Shown: positions 18,718 to 28,032 of the stretch, in pieces
Layout: the number at the start of each line of letters is the position of its first letter
How positions within the stretch are numbered: position 1 is the first letter of the stretch
Assembly (NCBI RefSeq): GCF_015207375.1
Contig: NZ_JADEWY010000058.1
Location: 1-38,392 of the forward strand
Length of the DNA: 38,392 nt
Direction of reading: 5' to 3'
DNA from: Coleofasciculus sp. LEGE 07092
Lineage (GTDB): Bacteria > Cyanobacteriota > Cyanobacteriia > Cyanobacteriales > Coleofasciculaceae
Program-made: the position numbers and the translations under genes
The notes under the pieces: model-generated
The model's database searches: none
Told to the model about the DNA's origin: nothing
The model's input: the letters and a program-made list of their open reading frames with translations, nothing else

Positions 18718-19559
18718 CCGCGCTCGGGTTGCTCGAAACTGTTATTTACGAACTGTTACGACTATATCATACTCATAACGATTTTGAGTAGGGTGGCTAG
18801 AGTTCGGTGAAACCGCCCATCGTGCCAGTTAAGGCAGGGGAATTGCTCAACGGATAAAGTTAAGATGAGTGGCTCAGAACCAGAATCCGGTTAAGTTAAA
18901 GGTGTTGTCGTGCAGTTTCCCATTGCCGAAAAACTCCTGATGCAAGGGATAAATGAGATTGACTTTATCCCCTGATGTAGTCTGCTATACAAAAATATCT
19001 GCGATTTTTCTCTGGTGAAAGTGGAAAAAAAGACAGCGAACGAGTACACTGAGTGCTAAGGAAAGAATCAGAAGCGTTTTCAGGTTAATAAAGCTGGTGC
19101 TGAATTATCGGTAACGCTTCAATAAGACTGAAAGCCAGGGGATTGGGTCAAGATTGTAAGTCGGTAATCGTTTTATTAGCGTCCAGCTACTGGGCGTCTT
19201 ACCTAGTAGACAATTGACAGCAACACACCAACTTCGCGGTTGAGTTGCATTGAGTCGGTGCATCTAACAGAAACAATCTGTCACATCTATCAGACAACTA
19301 GAGGAGACTGTTGCCGTTGATCGTGCAGGGCTAAGGTTTTGAAAGAAACCGCGCTCAATCTAGAAATGCGATCGCCCTTAACACGAAGCACACTGAAAGA
19401 ACTCAGTTCGTAGTCGGCGCAAAACCGGTTAAATCAGTGTCATAACTTCTTGGTTCAAGGAATACTCGTTTTGGCAAGCTTGCAGCCTCTTAAGGGTTCC
19501 TGATGTGTGATGTGACAGTGGCGTTGTGACGAAACTACCGACCGAAGGCAAAAAACTGG
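18718..19559. other. Long gene-free region upstream of the GGDEF-EAL gene
   Basis: About 840 bases hold no convincing open reading frame on either strand. Visible structure includes GAAGCGTT (19071-19078) paired with AACGCTTC (19113-19120) around a 34-base loop, one HIP1 octamer near 19368, and several short imperfect palindromes. I did not recognise a cyclic-di-GMP riboswitch or a known cyanobacterial RNA (tmRNA, RNase P, Yfr1). It may contain a long 5' leader, an unrecognised small RNA or a decayed gene. Confidence 0.5.
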
Positions 19560-22172
19560 TTGCGAATGTCAAAAGAACTCCTTGTGTTGCAATCGCTCAT
19601 CCCCGCGATCGCTAAAGCCCCCGATTTAGATTCAGCGCTAAATGTAGTGCTGCGTCAAATTTGTGCATTCACTCAATGGGATTATGGTGAAGCATGGCTC
19701 CCTTGTCCTAACCAGACCGTTTTGACTTGCAGTACAGCGTGGTATGGTAACACCCCTAGCTTAGACCCGTTTAGGCAGGCTAGGGAAACGCTGACTTTTC
19801 CTCCTAGTACAGGCTTACTAAGGCGGGTGTGGACTTCACAACAACCCGAGTGGATCGAAGAAAGTTCGATTCAATCGGATGCAGTTTTCGTAGATACTAC
19901 ACTAGGGGCAGTTGCCAAATTTCAAGGGGTGTTCGCTGTCCCCATTCTCCAAGAGCAACGGGTGCTAGCAGTGCTGGCTTTCTTCATCTCCCAACCCCGC
20001 TCGGAGAAGAAGGGATTGGTGGAGTTGGTAACAGTTATAGCATTGCAATTGGGGTTAGCGATCGCTCACAAGCAGGTAACGGAACAACTGCGCCAGGAAC
20101 AGAATTTCTCGCAAGCGGTTATTGAAACGAGTTCTGCCTTTTTTGTTGCTATTGATGCACGGGGCAAGACTATTAAGATGAATCAAGGGTTGCTTAATGC
20201 GTTGGGCTACACCCTAGATGAGATTGTAGGCACTGATTTTTTATCCACGTTCATTCGAGAAATTGACCGGGAACCCCTCGCCAAAATTGTCGAAACTCTA
20301 CTAGGAACCCCCTATCTCGTCTCTCTGTTGGGATTAAAGCAGCCAACTCTCAACCAAACCTGGGTGCTAGCCAAGAATGGTAGGGAACAGTTGGTCGAGT
20401 GGCGAGGCAAACCTCTCTTTAAAAACAATGGCGAACTGGACTACTTTTTTGCCGTCGGCACAGATATCACCGAACGTCGCCTGATTCAGCAGGAGACAGC
20501 ACGGTTAGCTTCCTTTCCTTTGCTGACTCCCAATCCGATTGTGGAAATTGATTTAGAAGGTCAAGTTTGCTATCTCAATCCCGAAGCAATGCAATCCCTA
20601 CCGGATCTCCAAGAGCGGGGCGTAGAGCATCCGTTTTTAGGCGGGATACCTTCAATTGGAACAATTGTGCAACAGGAAAATTCTCTCCGGCGAGAGGTGA
20701 AAATTGGTGAGGTTTATTACGAACAAGTTTTGCACTATGTCTGTGAAATCGACTGCATTCGGATTTATGCCTTCGATATTAGCGATCGCAAACGGGCAGA
20801 GGAGCAATTAATTTACAATGCCTTTTATGATCGGCTCACTGGACTTGCCAACCGAGCGCTATTCGTAGACCGTCTTAAGCAAGCGGTACGACGCAACCAC
20901 CAGTATCGGGGCTACAGTAGCATTCACCGTTCCTATCACTTTGCCGTCCTACTGCTCAATTTTAATCGCTTCAAAATAGTCAATGAGAGTCTAGGAAACC
21001 CCATGGGCGATAAACTGCTACAAGAGTTTGCCCATCGGCTTCTAACTTGCCTGCACCCCACCGATACTGTTGCCCGCTTGGGTGGCGACGAGTTTGCCAT
21101 TCTATTAGAAGGAATTCAGGATGTGGGGGATGCCATTCGCGTAGCTGAGGCGATTCAGCAAACCTTGGCGACGCCCTTTTATCTTAATGGTCGTGAAGTC
21201 TTCATGACTCTCAGTATTGGGATTGCTCTGAATACAATTAGTAGTGGTTACAAGGGGGGACGCGATCGCATTGTGCAAGCCGAAAACTTATTGCGCAACG
21301 CTAACCTAGCAATCTATCGCGCCCGATCACACGGCGAATCTCGTTATGAAATCTTCGATACAGCGATGCACAGCAATGCCTTAGAGCGATTGCAGCTTGA
21401 AACAGATTTGCGGCGAGCGATCGAACGGCAGGAATTTCGAGTGTACTATCAACCCATTGTATCACTGTTGACGGGTAAGATTATTGGGTTTGAAGCTTTA
21501 TTACGCTGGCAGCACCCGCAACGGGGTTTAGTCTCTCCGGGAGAATTCATACCCATCGCCGAAGAAACGGGACTAATTACCCCCATCGGTTGGTGGACGT
21601 TGCGAGAAGCGTGTCACCAACTCAGTATCTGGCAACAGACGTTTAAGTCCGACCGACCTCTGACGATGAATGTTAATCTTTCCTGTAAGCAGTTCATACA
21701 ACCAGATTTGCTATCACAAATTGACAAAATTCTCAAGGAAACAAACCTGACAGTTGGCAGCTTGAAGCTAGAGATTACTGAAAGCGTGGTAATGGACAAT
21801 CCTGACTTGGTGAAGACATTGCTTTTAGAGTTGAAGAGACGGCAGATTCATCTCTGTATTGATGATTTCGGGACGGGTTATTCTTCGTTGAGTCGCTTGC
21901 ACAATTTTCCCATTAGTACCTTAAAGATTGACCGTTGCTTTGTCAGTCGGATTGGTGCGCTGGGTGAGAATTCTGAAATTGTGCAAGCCATTGTACATCT
22001 TGCCAAGACTCTGAGTATGGATGTGGTAGCTGAGGGAATTGAAGTATTAGAGCAGGTTTCGCCGCTTATTGCTCTACAGTGTCAGTATGGACAGGGTTTC
22101 TTTTTCTCGAAACCTGTAGACAGCGATGCGGCTGGAGAGTTGTTAATCACGGAGCGGTGTCAGCAGCAGTAG
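19560..22172 (+). CDS. GAF-PAS-GGDEF-EAL cyclic-di-GMP signalling protein
   Basis: This 870-residue cytoplasmic protein has an N-terminal GAF domain (~10-170), a PAS domain (~185-310), a probable second degenerate PAS (~315-420), and tandem GGDEF (~425-590) and EAL (~605-860) domains. The diguanylate cyclase signature GGDEF is intact at residues 508-512. The upstream sequence reads LHPTDTVARL, so the inhibitory RXXD site lacks its Arg. The phosphodiesterase domain keeps EALLRW (E645), NVNLS, ITES, DDFGTGYSS (D768, D769) and AEGIE, so it is probably active. The net activity cannot be decided from sequence. The start is TTG 19560, eleven bases after GAAGG; the ATG at 19566 is an alternative. 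It stands alone behind a long gene-free region. Confidence 0.93.
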   Translation: MRMSKELLVLQSLIPAIAKAPDLDSALNVVLRQICAFTQWDYGEAWLPCPNQTVLTCSTAWYGNTPSLDPFRQARETLTFPPSTGLLRRVWTSQQPEWIEESSIQSDAVFVDTTLGAVAKFQGVFAVPILQEQRVLAVLAFFISQPRSEKKGLVELVTVIALQLGLAIAHKQVTEQLRQEQNFSQAVIETSSAFFVAIDARGKTIKMNQGLLNALGYTLDEIVGTDFLSTFIREIDREPLAKIVETLLGTPYLVSLLGLKQPTLNQTWVLAKNGREQLVEWRGKPLFKNNGELDYFFAVGTDITERRLIQQETARLASFPLLTPNPIVEIDLEGQVCYLNPEAMQSLPDLQERGVEHPFLGGIPSIGTIVQQENSLRREVKIGEVYYEQVLHYVCEIDCIRIYAFDISDRKRAEEQLIYNAFYDRLTGLANRALFVDRLKQAVRRNHQYRGYSSIHRSYHFAVLLLNFNRFKIVNESLGNPMGDKLLQEFAHRLLTCLHPTDTVARLGGDEFAILLEGIQDVGDAIRVAEAIQQTLATPFYLNGREVFMTLSIGIALNTISSGYKGGRDRIVQAENLLRNANLAIYRARSHGESRYEIFDTAMHSNALERLQLETDLRRAIERQEFRVYYQPIVSLLTGKIIGFEALLRWQHPQRGLVSPGEFIPIAEETGLITPIGWWTLREACHQLSIWQQTFKSDRPLTMNVNLSCKQFIQPDLLSQIDKILKETNLTVGSLKLEITESVVMDNPDLVKTLLLELKRRQIHLCIDDFGTGYSSLSRLHNFPISTLKIDRCFVSRIGALGENSEIVQAIVHLAKTLSMDVVAEGIEVLEQVSPLIALQCQYGQGFFFSKPVDSDAAGELLITERCQQQ

Positions 22173-22272
22173 AGTAGAAATGGCACAGAAATAACTCCGT
22201 TTGTAGGTAGTTGGTACTGAGCCTGCCTCCTACCAAATACCAAAAAGAAGAATACTTGCATGGGAGTTATTT

Positions 22273-23751
22273 TCAAAACTGCCGCGACCAATCTTTAAAC
22301 CACCGCTCAACCACTACTTTCGTCTGGGTAAAAAACTCTACCGCATCTCGCCCCTGACCATGTAAATCTCCATAAAAACTATCCTTCCACCCACTAAAAG
22401 GAAAGAATGCCATTGGTGCAGCTACCCCAATATTAATCCCAATATTTCCCGCTTCCGCCTCATACCGAAACTGCCGTGCTGCTGCACCACTACTGGTAAA
22501 TAAACACGCCATATTCCCCCACTGACTGTTATTAACAAAGGCAATTGCATCCTCAATTGTCTCTAAGTGCATCAAACCCAATACAGGACCAAAAATTTCT
22601 GTCCGGGCAATGCTACCTTTAGGATTAACATTTTGCAGGATCGTCGGTCGGATAAAATTCCCCTGTTCATAACCAGAAACCTGGGGATGGCGTCCGTCAA
22701 CTAATACTGTTGCCCCTTCTTTTTCGCCCTGTTGAATCAACCCTTCAATCCGGGCTTGACTTTGAGGGGTAATCACTGGACCCATTTCTACCCCCTCCTG
22801 CAAACCATAGCCTACCACTCTACTTTGGGCAGCCGAAGCGATCGCTTCCGTAAAACTATGCCGCGCTTCCCCCACCGTAACGGCAACAGATGCCGCCAAA
22901 CAACGCTGTCCGGCACAGCCAAAGGCACTATCGGCTGCAATGCGAGTTGTCATCTCCATATCGGCATCGGGGAGGACAATCAGCGGATTTTTTGCACCCC
23001 CCTGACATTGCATTCGCTTGCCATGGGCTGCTCCTTTGCTGTATACATACTGAGCAACAGGGGAAGACCCGACAAAACTAATCCCTCGGATGGTGGGATG
23101 CTCTAAAATTGCATCAACGACCTCTTTAGTCCCATGCACCAGATTAACGACACCCTTGGGTAATTCCGTCGCCTCTAATAACTCAAACACCTTTTGCATC
23201 GTTAGGGGTACTTTTTCCGATGGTTTGACAATACAGGTATTGCCACAAGCGATCGCATAGGGTAAAAACCAGAAAGGAATCATACCGGGGAAATTGAACG
23301 GTGCAATAATTGCCGTGACTCCCACAGGTTGACGAATCATGATTTCATCAATCCCACGGGCAACATCTTCCAGGTTGTACCCTTGCATCAGTATAGGAAT
23401 TCCACAGGCAACTTCTACATTTTCAATTGCCCGTTGCAATTCAGCTTTTGATTCTGCTATAGTTTTTCCGCATTCTTGAGTTATCGTGCGGGCTAATTCT
23501 TCTAAATGCTTTTCCAGTAGAGATTTAAGTTTGAACAGGTACTGCACTCGTGTGGTAGGTGGAGTGCGACGCCAGTTTTTAAAGGCAGTAGCCCCAGCAA
23601 CGGCAGCCGCCTCTACATCATCATTAGCAGATAAAGGAACTTGGGTCAATATATCTGCTGTAGCCGGATTGATCACATTCAGACATTCGGTTGCATGGGA
23701 AGCACACCACTGTCCATTGATGTAGTTGAGTAAGGGATTTTTGAGATGCAC
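22273..23751 (-). CDS. mmsA: Methylmalonate-semialdehyde dehydrogenase (CoA-acylating), aldehyde dehydrogenase superfamily
   Basis: The enzyme oxidises methylmalonate or malonate semialdehyde with NAD+ and CoA to propionyl- or acetyl-CoA, in valine, beta-alanine and inositol catabolism. Diagnostic features are [34 protein letters not shown] and catalytic C284 in GQRCLA. The C-terminal signature, containing [20 protein letters not shown] and followed by [12 protein letters not shown], is characteristic of the MmsA/IolA class. I place the start at GTG 23751 (492 residues), which matches the family length. An in-frame ATG at 23853 would add 34 residues without family similarity and overlap prmA by 53 bases. 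No strong ribosome binding site distinguishes them. It follows prmA on the same strand, but the metabolic link is not obvious. Confidence 0.9.
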   Translation of the reverse strand: MHLKNPLLNYINGQWCASHATECLNVINPATADILTQVPLSANDDVEAAAVAGATAFKNWRRTPPTTRVQYLFKLKSLLEKHLEELARTITQECGKTIAESKAELQRAIENVEVACGIPILMQGYNLEDVARGIDEIMIRQPVGVTAIIAPFNFPGMIPFWFLPYAIACGNTCIVKPSEKVPLTMQKVFELLEATELPKGVVNLVHGTKEVVDAILEHPTIRGISFVGSSPVAQYVYSKGAAHGKRMQCQGGAKNPLIVLPDADMEMTTRIAADSAFGCAGQRCLAASVAVTVGEARHSFTEAIASAAQSRVVGYGLQEGVEMGPVITPQSQARIEGLIQQGEKEGATVLVDGRHPQVSGYEQGNFIRPTILQNVNPKGSIARTEIFGPVLGLMHLETIEDAIAFVNNSQWGNMACLFTSSGAAARQFRYEAEAGNIGINIGVAAPMAFFPFSGWKDSFYGDLHGQGRDAVEFFTQTKVVVERWFKDWSRQF

Positions 23752-23800
23752 CTGGATTTTTTCATAAATTGTTTTTTCTAGCCAACCAAAACGCCAACCT

Positions 23801-24691
23801 TTACCGCCGAATATTAAAACAACACCACTCTTGACGCTTCCAAAGGGTAGCAACTATCCAGTTGTGCTGTTCTAAGGTATCAGCAATGGGTTTCGCCTGA
23901 TCCAATAAAACCCCACTAATAATTCCCCAACTGTGAGGAGCAGCGATCGCACTGATTACCGGAATCAGATCCATAATGACCTCTGCCAGAATATTGCAAA
24001 GAATACCATTAATAGGTCGATCACCGATAAGCTTCTTTAAGCGATTCACACTCCCCTTCTCCACCATCAAGCGATCGCTACTAATCTGATTTAAGTCGCG
24101 GTTGCTCCGGGCAGATCGTACAGCTAAGGGGTCAATATCCACAGCATAGACCTTGCTAGCCCCCAGTAAAATAGACGCGATCGATAAAATACCCGAACCA
24201 CAACCAATATCAGCCACTACAGGCTTATCCTTTCCATAACCCAACCGCATCTCCAAGGCTTCCAGACACAGTTGAGTCGTCTGATGAGTCCCCGTACCAA
24301 AAGCTGCGCCAGGATCTAAACGTAAAAGTAGACGTTCTGACGGTTCTGGCAGTGGCAACCAAGCCGGATAGATTAAAAAGCGATCGCCAATTTCTGTGGG
24401 TTTCCAGTATTGCTTCCAACTGCTAGCCCAGTCTTCTTCATCAATAAGGTGCCACTGAGCGATAGGTACAGGTAGCCCTACCGTTAGGGCATCTTGCCGC
24501 AGCCACAGCGATAACGCTGCCAAGTCTAGCAGTTGTGTTTGCATACGGGGCAAGTAAGCCTGCACGAGTAAAGAACTCCCTTTGATTTCAGAAGAGAATC
24601 CCCGGCAGCCAAACTTTTCCAATCGCCAGAAGATTAAATCCTCTAAGGAAGAATCGCACAGAATTTGAATTTCCCACCAGCTATTTGCCAT
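23801..24691 (-). CDS. prmA: Ribosomal protein L11 methyltransferase PrmA
   Basis: The 296-residue cytoplasmic enzyme methylates lysines and the N-terminal amine of ribosomal protein L11, using S-adenosylmethionine. It has the PrmA N-terminal substrate-recognition region and the linker motif FGTGTH (131-136). The SAM-binding motif I is [10 protein letters not shown] (161-170). Motif [14 protein letters not shown] and the catalytic-region [12 protein letters not shown] follow. Length is typical. It lies about 100 bases downstream of serA on the same strand and about 50 bases upstream of the chosen mmsA start. Confidence 0.95.
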   Translation of the reverse strand: MANSWWEIQILCDSSLEDLIFWRLEKFGCRGFSSEIKGSSLLVQAYLPRMQTQLLDLAALSLWLRQDALTVGLPVPIAQWHLIDEEDWASSWKQYWKPTEIGDRFLIYPAWLPLPEPSERLLLRLDPGAAFGTGTHQTTQLCLEALEMRLGYGKDKPVVADIGCGSGILSIASILLGASKVYAVDIDPLAVRSARSNRDLNQISSDRLMVEKGSVNRLKKLIGDRPINGILCNILAEVIMDLIPVISAIAAPHSWGIISGVLLDQAKPIADTLEQHNWIVATLWKRQEWCCFNIRR

Positions 24692-24702
24692 AACTCAGAA
24701 AT

Positions 24703-24757
24703 CAGAAGTCAGAATCGGCTACGCCCCGCTACGATAACAGAATGCAGAAGTCAGAAT
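24703..24757. repeat. 13-bp direct repeats flanking a short palindromic segment
   Basis: CAGAAGTCAGAAT occurs at 24703-24715 and 24745-24757 in the gap between serA and prmA. Between them is GGCTACGCCCCGCTACG, a type of GC-rich imperfect repeat common between cyanobacterial genes. It is short intergenic repeat debris with no sign of a gene. Confidence 0.7.
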
Positions 24758-24791
24758 TTCTTCTTTTCTCCTAGCTCCTAACTGCTGACTC

Positions 24792-26375
24792 TTACAGTGT
24801 TACCGTGTAAGCATCCCGAATGCCAGGAACTTTCGTAATCTCAGTCAAAATTCCCTCGGGTAGGGGATCGTCAATGCTCAAAACCATAACCGCATCGCCC
24901 CGCACGATTTTACGACCGACCTGCATGCTAGCAATATTGACATTAAAACTGCCCAGCAGGGAACCTATTTTGCCAATAATTCCTGGCATATCCCGGTGCA
25001 AGGTAAATAGCATATGGTGGCTGGGAGGAACGTTAACCGGGAACTCATCGATACTGGTGATGTGAATTTCACCATCACTCAACAAAGCTCCTGTGACAGA
25101 ATGTTCACCCAAAGAACCCTTCGCGGATAAATGGAGGGAACCGCCCGAATAGTCTTGAATCGAGCCATCCCGCGTCTCAATCACACGAATTCCTCGCTCT
25201 TTGGCTTCAATCGTTGCATTAACGTAGTTAACTCGCTCCCGCAAAGCTTGGGAGAGCAGCCCTTTCAGGGAGGCGACGACTAACGGTTGGCTATTATTCG
25301 TTGCCAACTCGCCTTGCAAGTGAACATTGAGCGATTCAATTCGCCCTCCCGCTAACTGACTCACAAGGTTCCCCAAGGTTTCTGCCAACCGCATATAAGG
25401 TTTGAGTTGCTCCAAAACATTAGGTGAGAGTCCTGGAATATTCACGGCTGAACGGGCAGGTAAACCTAATAATACATCCCGAATTTGTTCGGCAACATCA
25501 ATCGCCACATTCGTTTGTGCTTCTGCTGTCGAGGCTCCCAGGTGAGGCGTTAGAATCACTTCCTTGCCGAGTTCTCGCAGTGAGGACTCTCCCAGAGGCT
25601 CTGATTCAAACACATCCAATGCCGCACCTGCAATTTTACCCGTTTTTAAAGCCGCCGCCAGTGCCGCTTCATCAATAATTCCACCTCTGGAGCAATTAAT
25701 AATTCGGGCAGTTGGCTTCATTTTAGCCAAGGCTTCCGTATTAATCAGATGGGTGGTTTCTGGTGTTTTAGGAAGGTGCAGGGTAATGTAATCTGACTCT
25801 CGCAGCAACAAATCCATGTCTACTAAGCGACAACCCAGCTGATCCGCCCGTTCGAGGGAAATGAAGGGATCGTAAGCCAGCAACTTCATGCCCATTGCCC
25901 GCGCTACAGTAGCGACATGGGAGCCAATTTTTCCTAAACCCAAGACGCCCAGCGTTTTTTTGTAGACTTCTGCCCCAATGAAGCGCTTGCGATCCCACTG
26001 ATGGTTTTTCACAGAAATATTCGCTTCTGGAATATGACGCGACAGAGCTAGCATCATGGCTAGGGCGTGTTCGGCGGCAGCGATTGTATTCCCTTCTGGG
26101 GAATTAACCACGACAATGCCCTGCCGAGTCGCGGTTGGGACATCGACGTTATCAACGCCAACTCCAGCACGTCCGATGATTTTCAGTTGTTTGCCAGCTT
26201 CAATGATTTCTTGGGTTAGGCGAGTACCTGAGCGTATCATTATCGCGTCGTAGTCAGCGATGATCCCAGTCAGTTCTTCAGGCGATAGATTCGTGTTGAC
26301 ATCAACCTGAGCCACTTGGGAGAGGATATCAATTCCAGCTTGATCGATGGAGTCGGAGACAAGAACTTTAGACAT
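24792..26375 (-). CDS. serA: D-3-phosphoglycerate dehydrogenase SerA
   Basis: The 527-residue enzyme catalyses the first step of serine biosynthesis, oxidising 3-phosphoglycerate to 3-phosphohydroxypyruvate with NAD+. Visible features are the N-terminal substrate domain (MIRSGTRLTQEII, GRAGVGVDNVD), the NAD-binding GLGKIGSHVA, and the catalytic loop segments NCSRGGIIDE and ILTPHLGASTAEAQ. The C-terminal ASB and ACT regulatory domains (HRDMPGIIGKIGSLLGSFNV) are complete. This is the long type I architecture usual in cyanobacteria. ATG 26375 is preferred over a TTG two codons upstream, since it gives the standard MSKVLVSDS start. A 238-base gap separates it from the divergent membrane-protein gene. 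Confidence 0.96.
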   Translation of the reverse strand: MSKVLVSDSIDQAGIDILSQVAQVDVNTNLSPEELTGIIADYDAIMIRSGTRLTQEIIEAGKQLKIIGRAGVGVDNVDVPTATRQGIVVVNSPEGNTIAAAEHALAMMLALSRHIPEANISVKNHQWDRKRFIGAEVYKKTLGVLGLGKIGSHVATVARAMGMKLLAYDPFISLERADQLGCRLVDMDLLLRESDYITLHLPKTPETTHLINTEALAKMKPTARIINCSRGGIIDEAALAAALKTGKIAGAALDVFESEPLGESSLRELGKEVILTPHLGASTAEAQTNVAIDVAEQIRDVLLGLPARSAVNIPGLSPNVLEQLKPYMRLAETLGNLVSQLAGGRIESLNVHLQGELATNNSQPLVVASLKGLLSQALRERVNYVNATIEAKERGIRVIETRDGSIQDYSGGSLHLSAKGSLGEHSVTGALLSDGEIHITSIDEFPVNVPPSHHMLFTLHRDMPGIIGKIGSLLGSFNVNIASMQVGRKIVRGDAVMVLSIDDPLPEGILTEITKVPGIRDAYTVTL

Positions 26376-26619
26376 TGCCAATAGAGGGGAAAAATTAAGC
26401 TACGCAGAACTTACCTTGCCATACAGCAGGTGTTGTTGGATGTGCAATCGACTTCTTGCAGAAGTCTGAAGGAACGGGGAACAGACCGCAGTAGGTAATT
26501 GTAACGGCAAAGGAGTACGATCCGGTCAATTAGTAGTAAAGATTTTAAGTTTGATCCTGTGCAACAATAAACATCGAACCCTTTAAAACCACTCCCAGAG
26601 GCACTGTTAGACCCCAGCC

Positions 26620-27135
26620 ATGAACTACCTCGTTGCCGTACTATCCGATCGCATTGCTGCTGAAGAAGCTTACACAGCTCTGGAAAAAGAAAGCTTACCG
26701 ATGGCTCAAATCACGATTCTCGGTAAAGGCTACAAAAATGCCGATGATTTTGGCTTGATTGACCCCAACCTACAGGCACTCAAGCAAGTTAAGCAATTTG
26801 CTTATTGGCTGATTCCCTTTGGGTTTGTATCGGGTTATACCTTTAATGTACTGACTGCCATCGAAGTGTTTTCTTGGGCGGGTAGCCTGGGCAATCATAT
26901 CATCGGTGGAGTATTCGGTGCGATCGCAGGTGCGATGGGTAGCTTTTTTGTCGGTGGTGGTGCTGGCTTGGCATTCGCTAGCGGTGACGCTCTACCTTAC
27001 CGCAACCGTCTCAATCAAGGTAAATATCTGATTGTTGTCAAAGGTTCAGAGGTGTTGACCCAGCAAGCTACCCGAATTATACGGAAATTCGAGCCTGAAA
27101 CCTTACAAGGCTATGCTGACCCATCCTCATTTTAA
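26620..27135 (+). CDS. Conserved cyanobacterial membrane protein of unknown function
   Basis: The 171-residue protein has an N-terminal alpha/beta region (NYLVAVLSDRIAAEEAYTAL), resembling the small ferredoxin-like domain of general-stress proteins. Hydrophobic segments lie at ~66-90 and ~95-125, the second very Gly/Ala-rich (GGVFGAIAGAMGSFFVGGG). A final beta-strand pair is YLIVVKGSEVLTQQA. I infer a soluble domain attached to a membrane hairpin. No enzymatic motif is visible. It precedes the PSII S4 gene by 74 bases on the same strand, so co-transcription is possible. Confidence 0.8.
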   Translation: MNYLVAVLSDRIAAEEAYTALEKESLPMAQITILGKGYKNADDFGLIDPNLQALKQVKQFAYWLIPFGFVSGYTFNVLTAIEVFSWAGSLGNHIIGGVFGAIAGAMGSFFVGGGAGLAFASGDALPYRNRLNQGKYLIVVKGSEVLTQQATRIIRKFEPETLQGYADPSSF

Positions 27136-27209
27136 GTCTGAAATTTTGTAGAAATCCGGCTCGCCCTTCTTATCATAATTAAGTAAAGTAGAAAAGCCAA
27201 AAAACCTGA

Positions 27210-27989
27210 ATGCTACCCAGAGAAGAACTGCTCAAAGGAGCTGAAAATCGTGAGGCGGTAGCTCGTACTATCGACCAAGCCGAACAAGTCATTAAGACAT
27301 GGGAAATTGTATTAAGTGATTTCCTCTCGCCTCCAATGCTGGCAGAAATTCAGCAGCAGTTTGGGCGTTTGACAGAGGTGAAGCTGGTGGCTTGGGGAGG
27401 ATATCCCCAGGCAGAGCGACAGCGTTTGGCGATCGCTCGTGAAGAACTGCCCCTCGATTCCTCCCAAGTGGAGGTAGCCGCCTTAGATATTGCCGGAAAT
27501 TTTTTATTTGACCCACCCACCCATCGAGATTTCTTAGGAGCCATGGTGGGTACAGGTTTGACCCGCGAAAAGATGGGCGATATTATTGTCTTGGGAGAGC
27601 GAGGCGCTCAGGCAATTGTCGTACCGGAAATCGTGGAATTTCTGGAAACTCAACTCACTCAAGTCCGTTCCGTACCCGTAAAAACGCGGCGGATCGATTT
27701 AAGTGAACTGAAAATTCGAGAACCGAAGAAGAAGGAGATGACTACCGTCGAGGCATCCATGCGTCTTGATGCGATCGCTTCGGCGGGGTTTGGCACCTCC
27801 CGCAGCAAAATGGCGGAACTGATTAGTGCTGGTGATGTCCGGGTAAACTGGAAAGAAGTCAAGCAAGCCAGTTCTTTGGTTAAAAGCGGTGATTTAATTG
27901 CCATTCGCGGTAAAGGACGGTTGGAGGTTGGGGATGTTGCCCTCACGAAAAAAGACCGCTACCGCATTCAGCTTACTCGATTTATCTAA
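27210..27989 (+). CDS. Photosystem II S4 domain protein (YlmH-like RNA-binding protein)
   Basis: The 259-residue protein has the layout of the photosystem II S4 domain family. An N-terminal RRM-like region includes GGYPQAERQRLAIAREELPL, then FLGAMVGTGLTREKMGDIIV, and a C-terminal S4 RNA-binding domain covers ~183-245 (MRLDAIASAGFGTSRSKMAE, then SAGDVRVNWK). The family is related to Bacillus YlmH, which helps rescue stalled ribosomes. The photosystem II label comes from annotation of cyanobacterial and plastid members. It probably binds ribosomal RNA or tRNA. ATG 27210 is the natural start. The PotC-like gene begins about 40 bases downstream on the same strand. Confidence 0.9.
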   Translation: MLPREELLKGAENREAVARTIDQAEQVIKTWEIVLSDFLSPPMLAEIQQQFGRLTEVKLVAWGGYPQAERQRLAIAREELPLDSSQVEVAALDIAGNFLFDPPTHRDFLGAMVGTGLTREKMGDIIVLGERGAQAIVVPEIVEFLETQLTQVRSVPVKTRRIDLSELKIREPKKKEMTTVEASMRLDAIASAGFGTSRSKMAELISAGDVRVNWKEVKQASSLVKSGDLIAIRGKGRLEVGDVALTKKDRYRIQLTRFI

Positions 27990-28032
27990 ATTCCATAACA
28001 GCTACAATCGCTGACGCCATAGGTAGGTATTG

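Noticed and set aside
18718-19559. Cyclic-di-GMP (GEMM) riboswitch or known small RNA upstream of the GGDEF-EAL gene
   Set aside because: I could not find the conserved GEMM core, a tmRNA or RNase P signature, or the Yfr1 motif.
22211-22236. TTGGTA/TACCAA hairpin as terminator between the GGDEF-EAL and mmsA genes
   Set aside because: The stem is only six weak pairs with no T-tract on either strand.
23752-23853. N-terminal extension of the MmsA-like dehydrogenase to an ATG inside prmA
   Set aside because: The extra 34 residues have no family similarity and overlap prmA by 53 bases; the GTG at 23751 gives the usual length.
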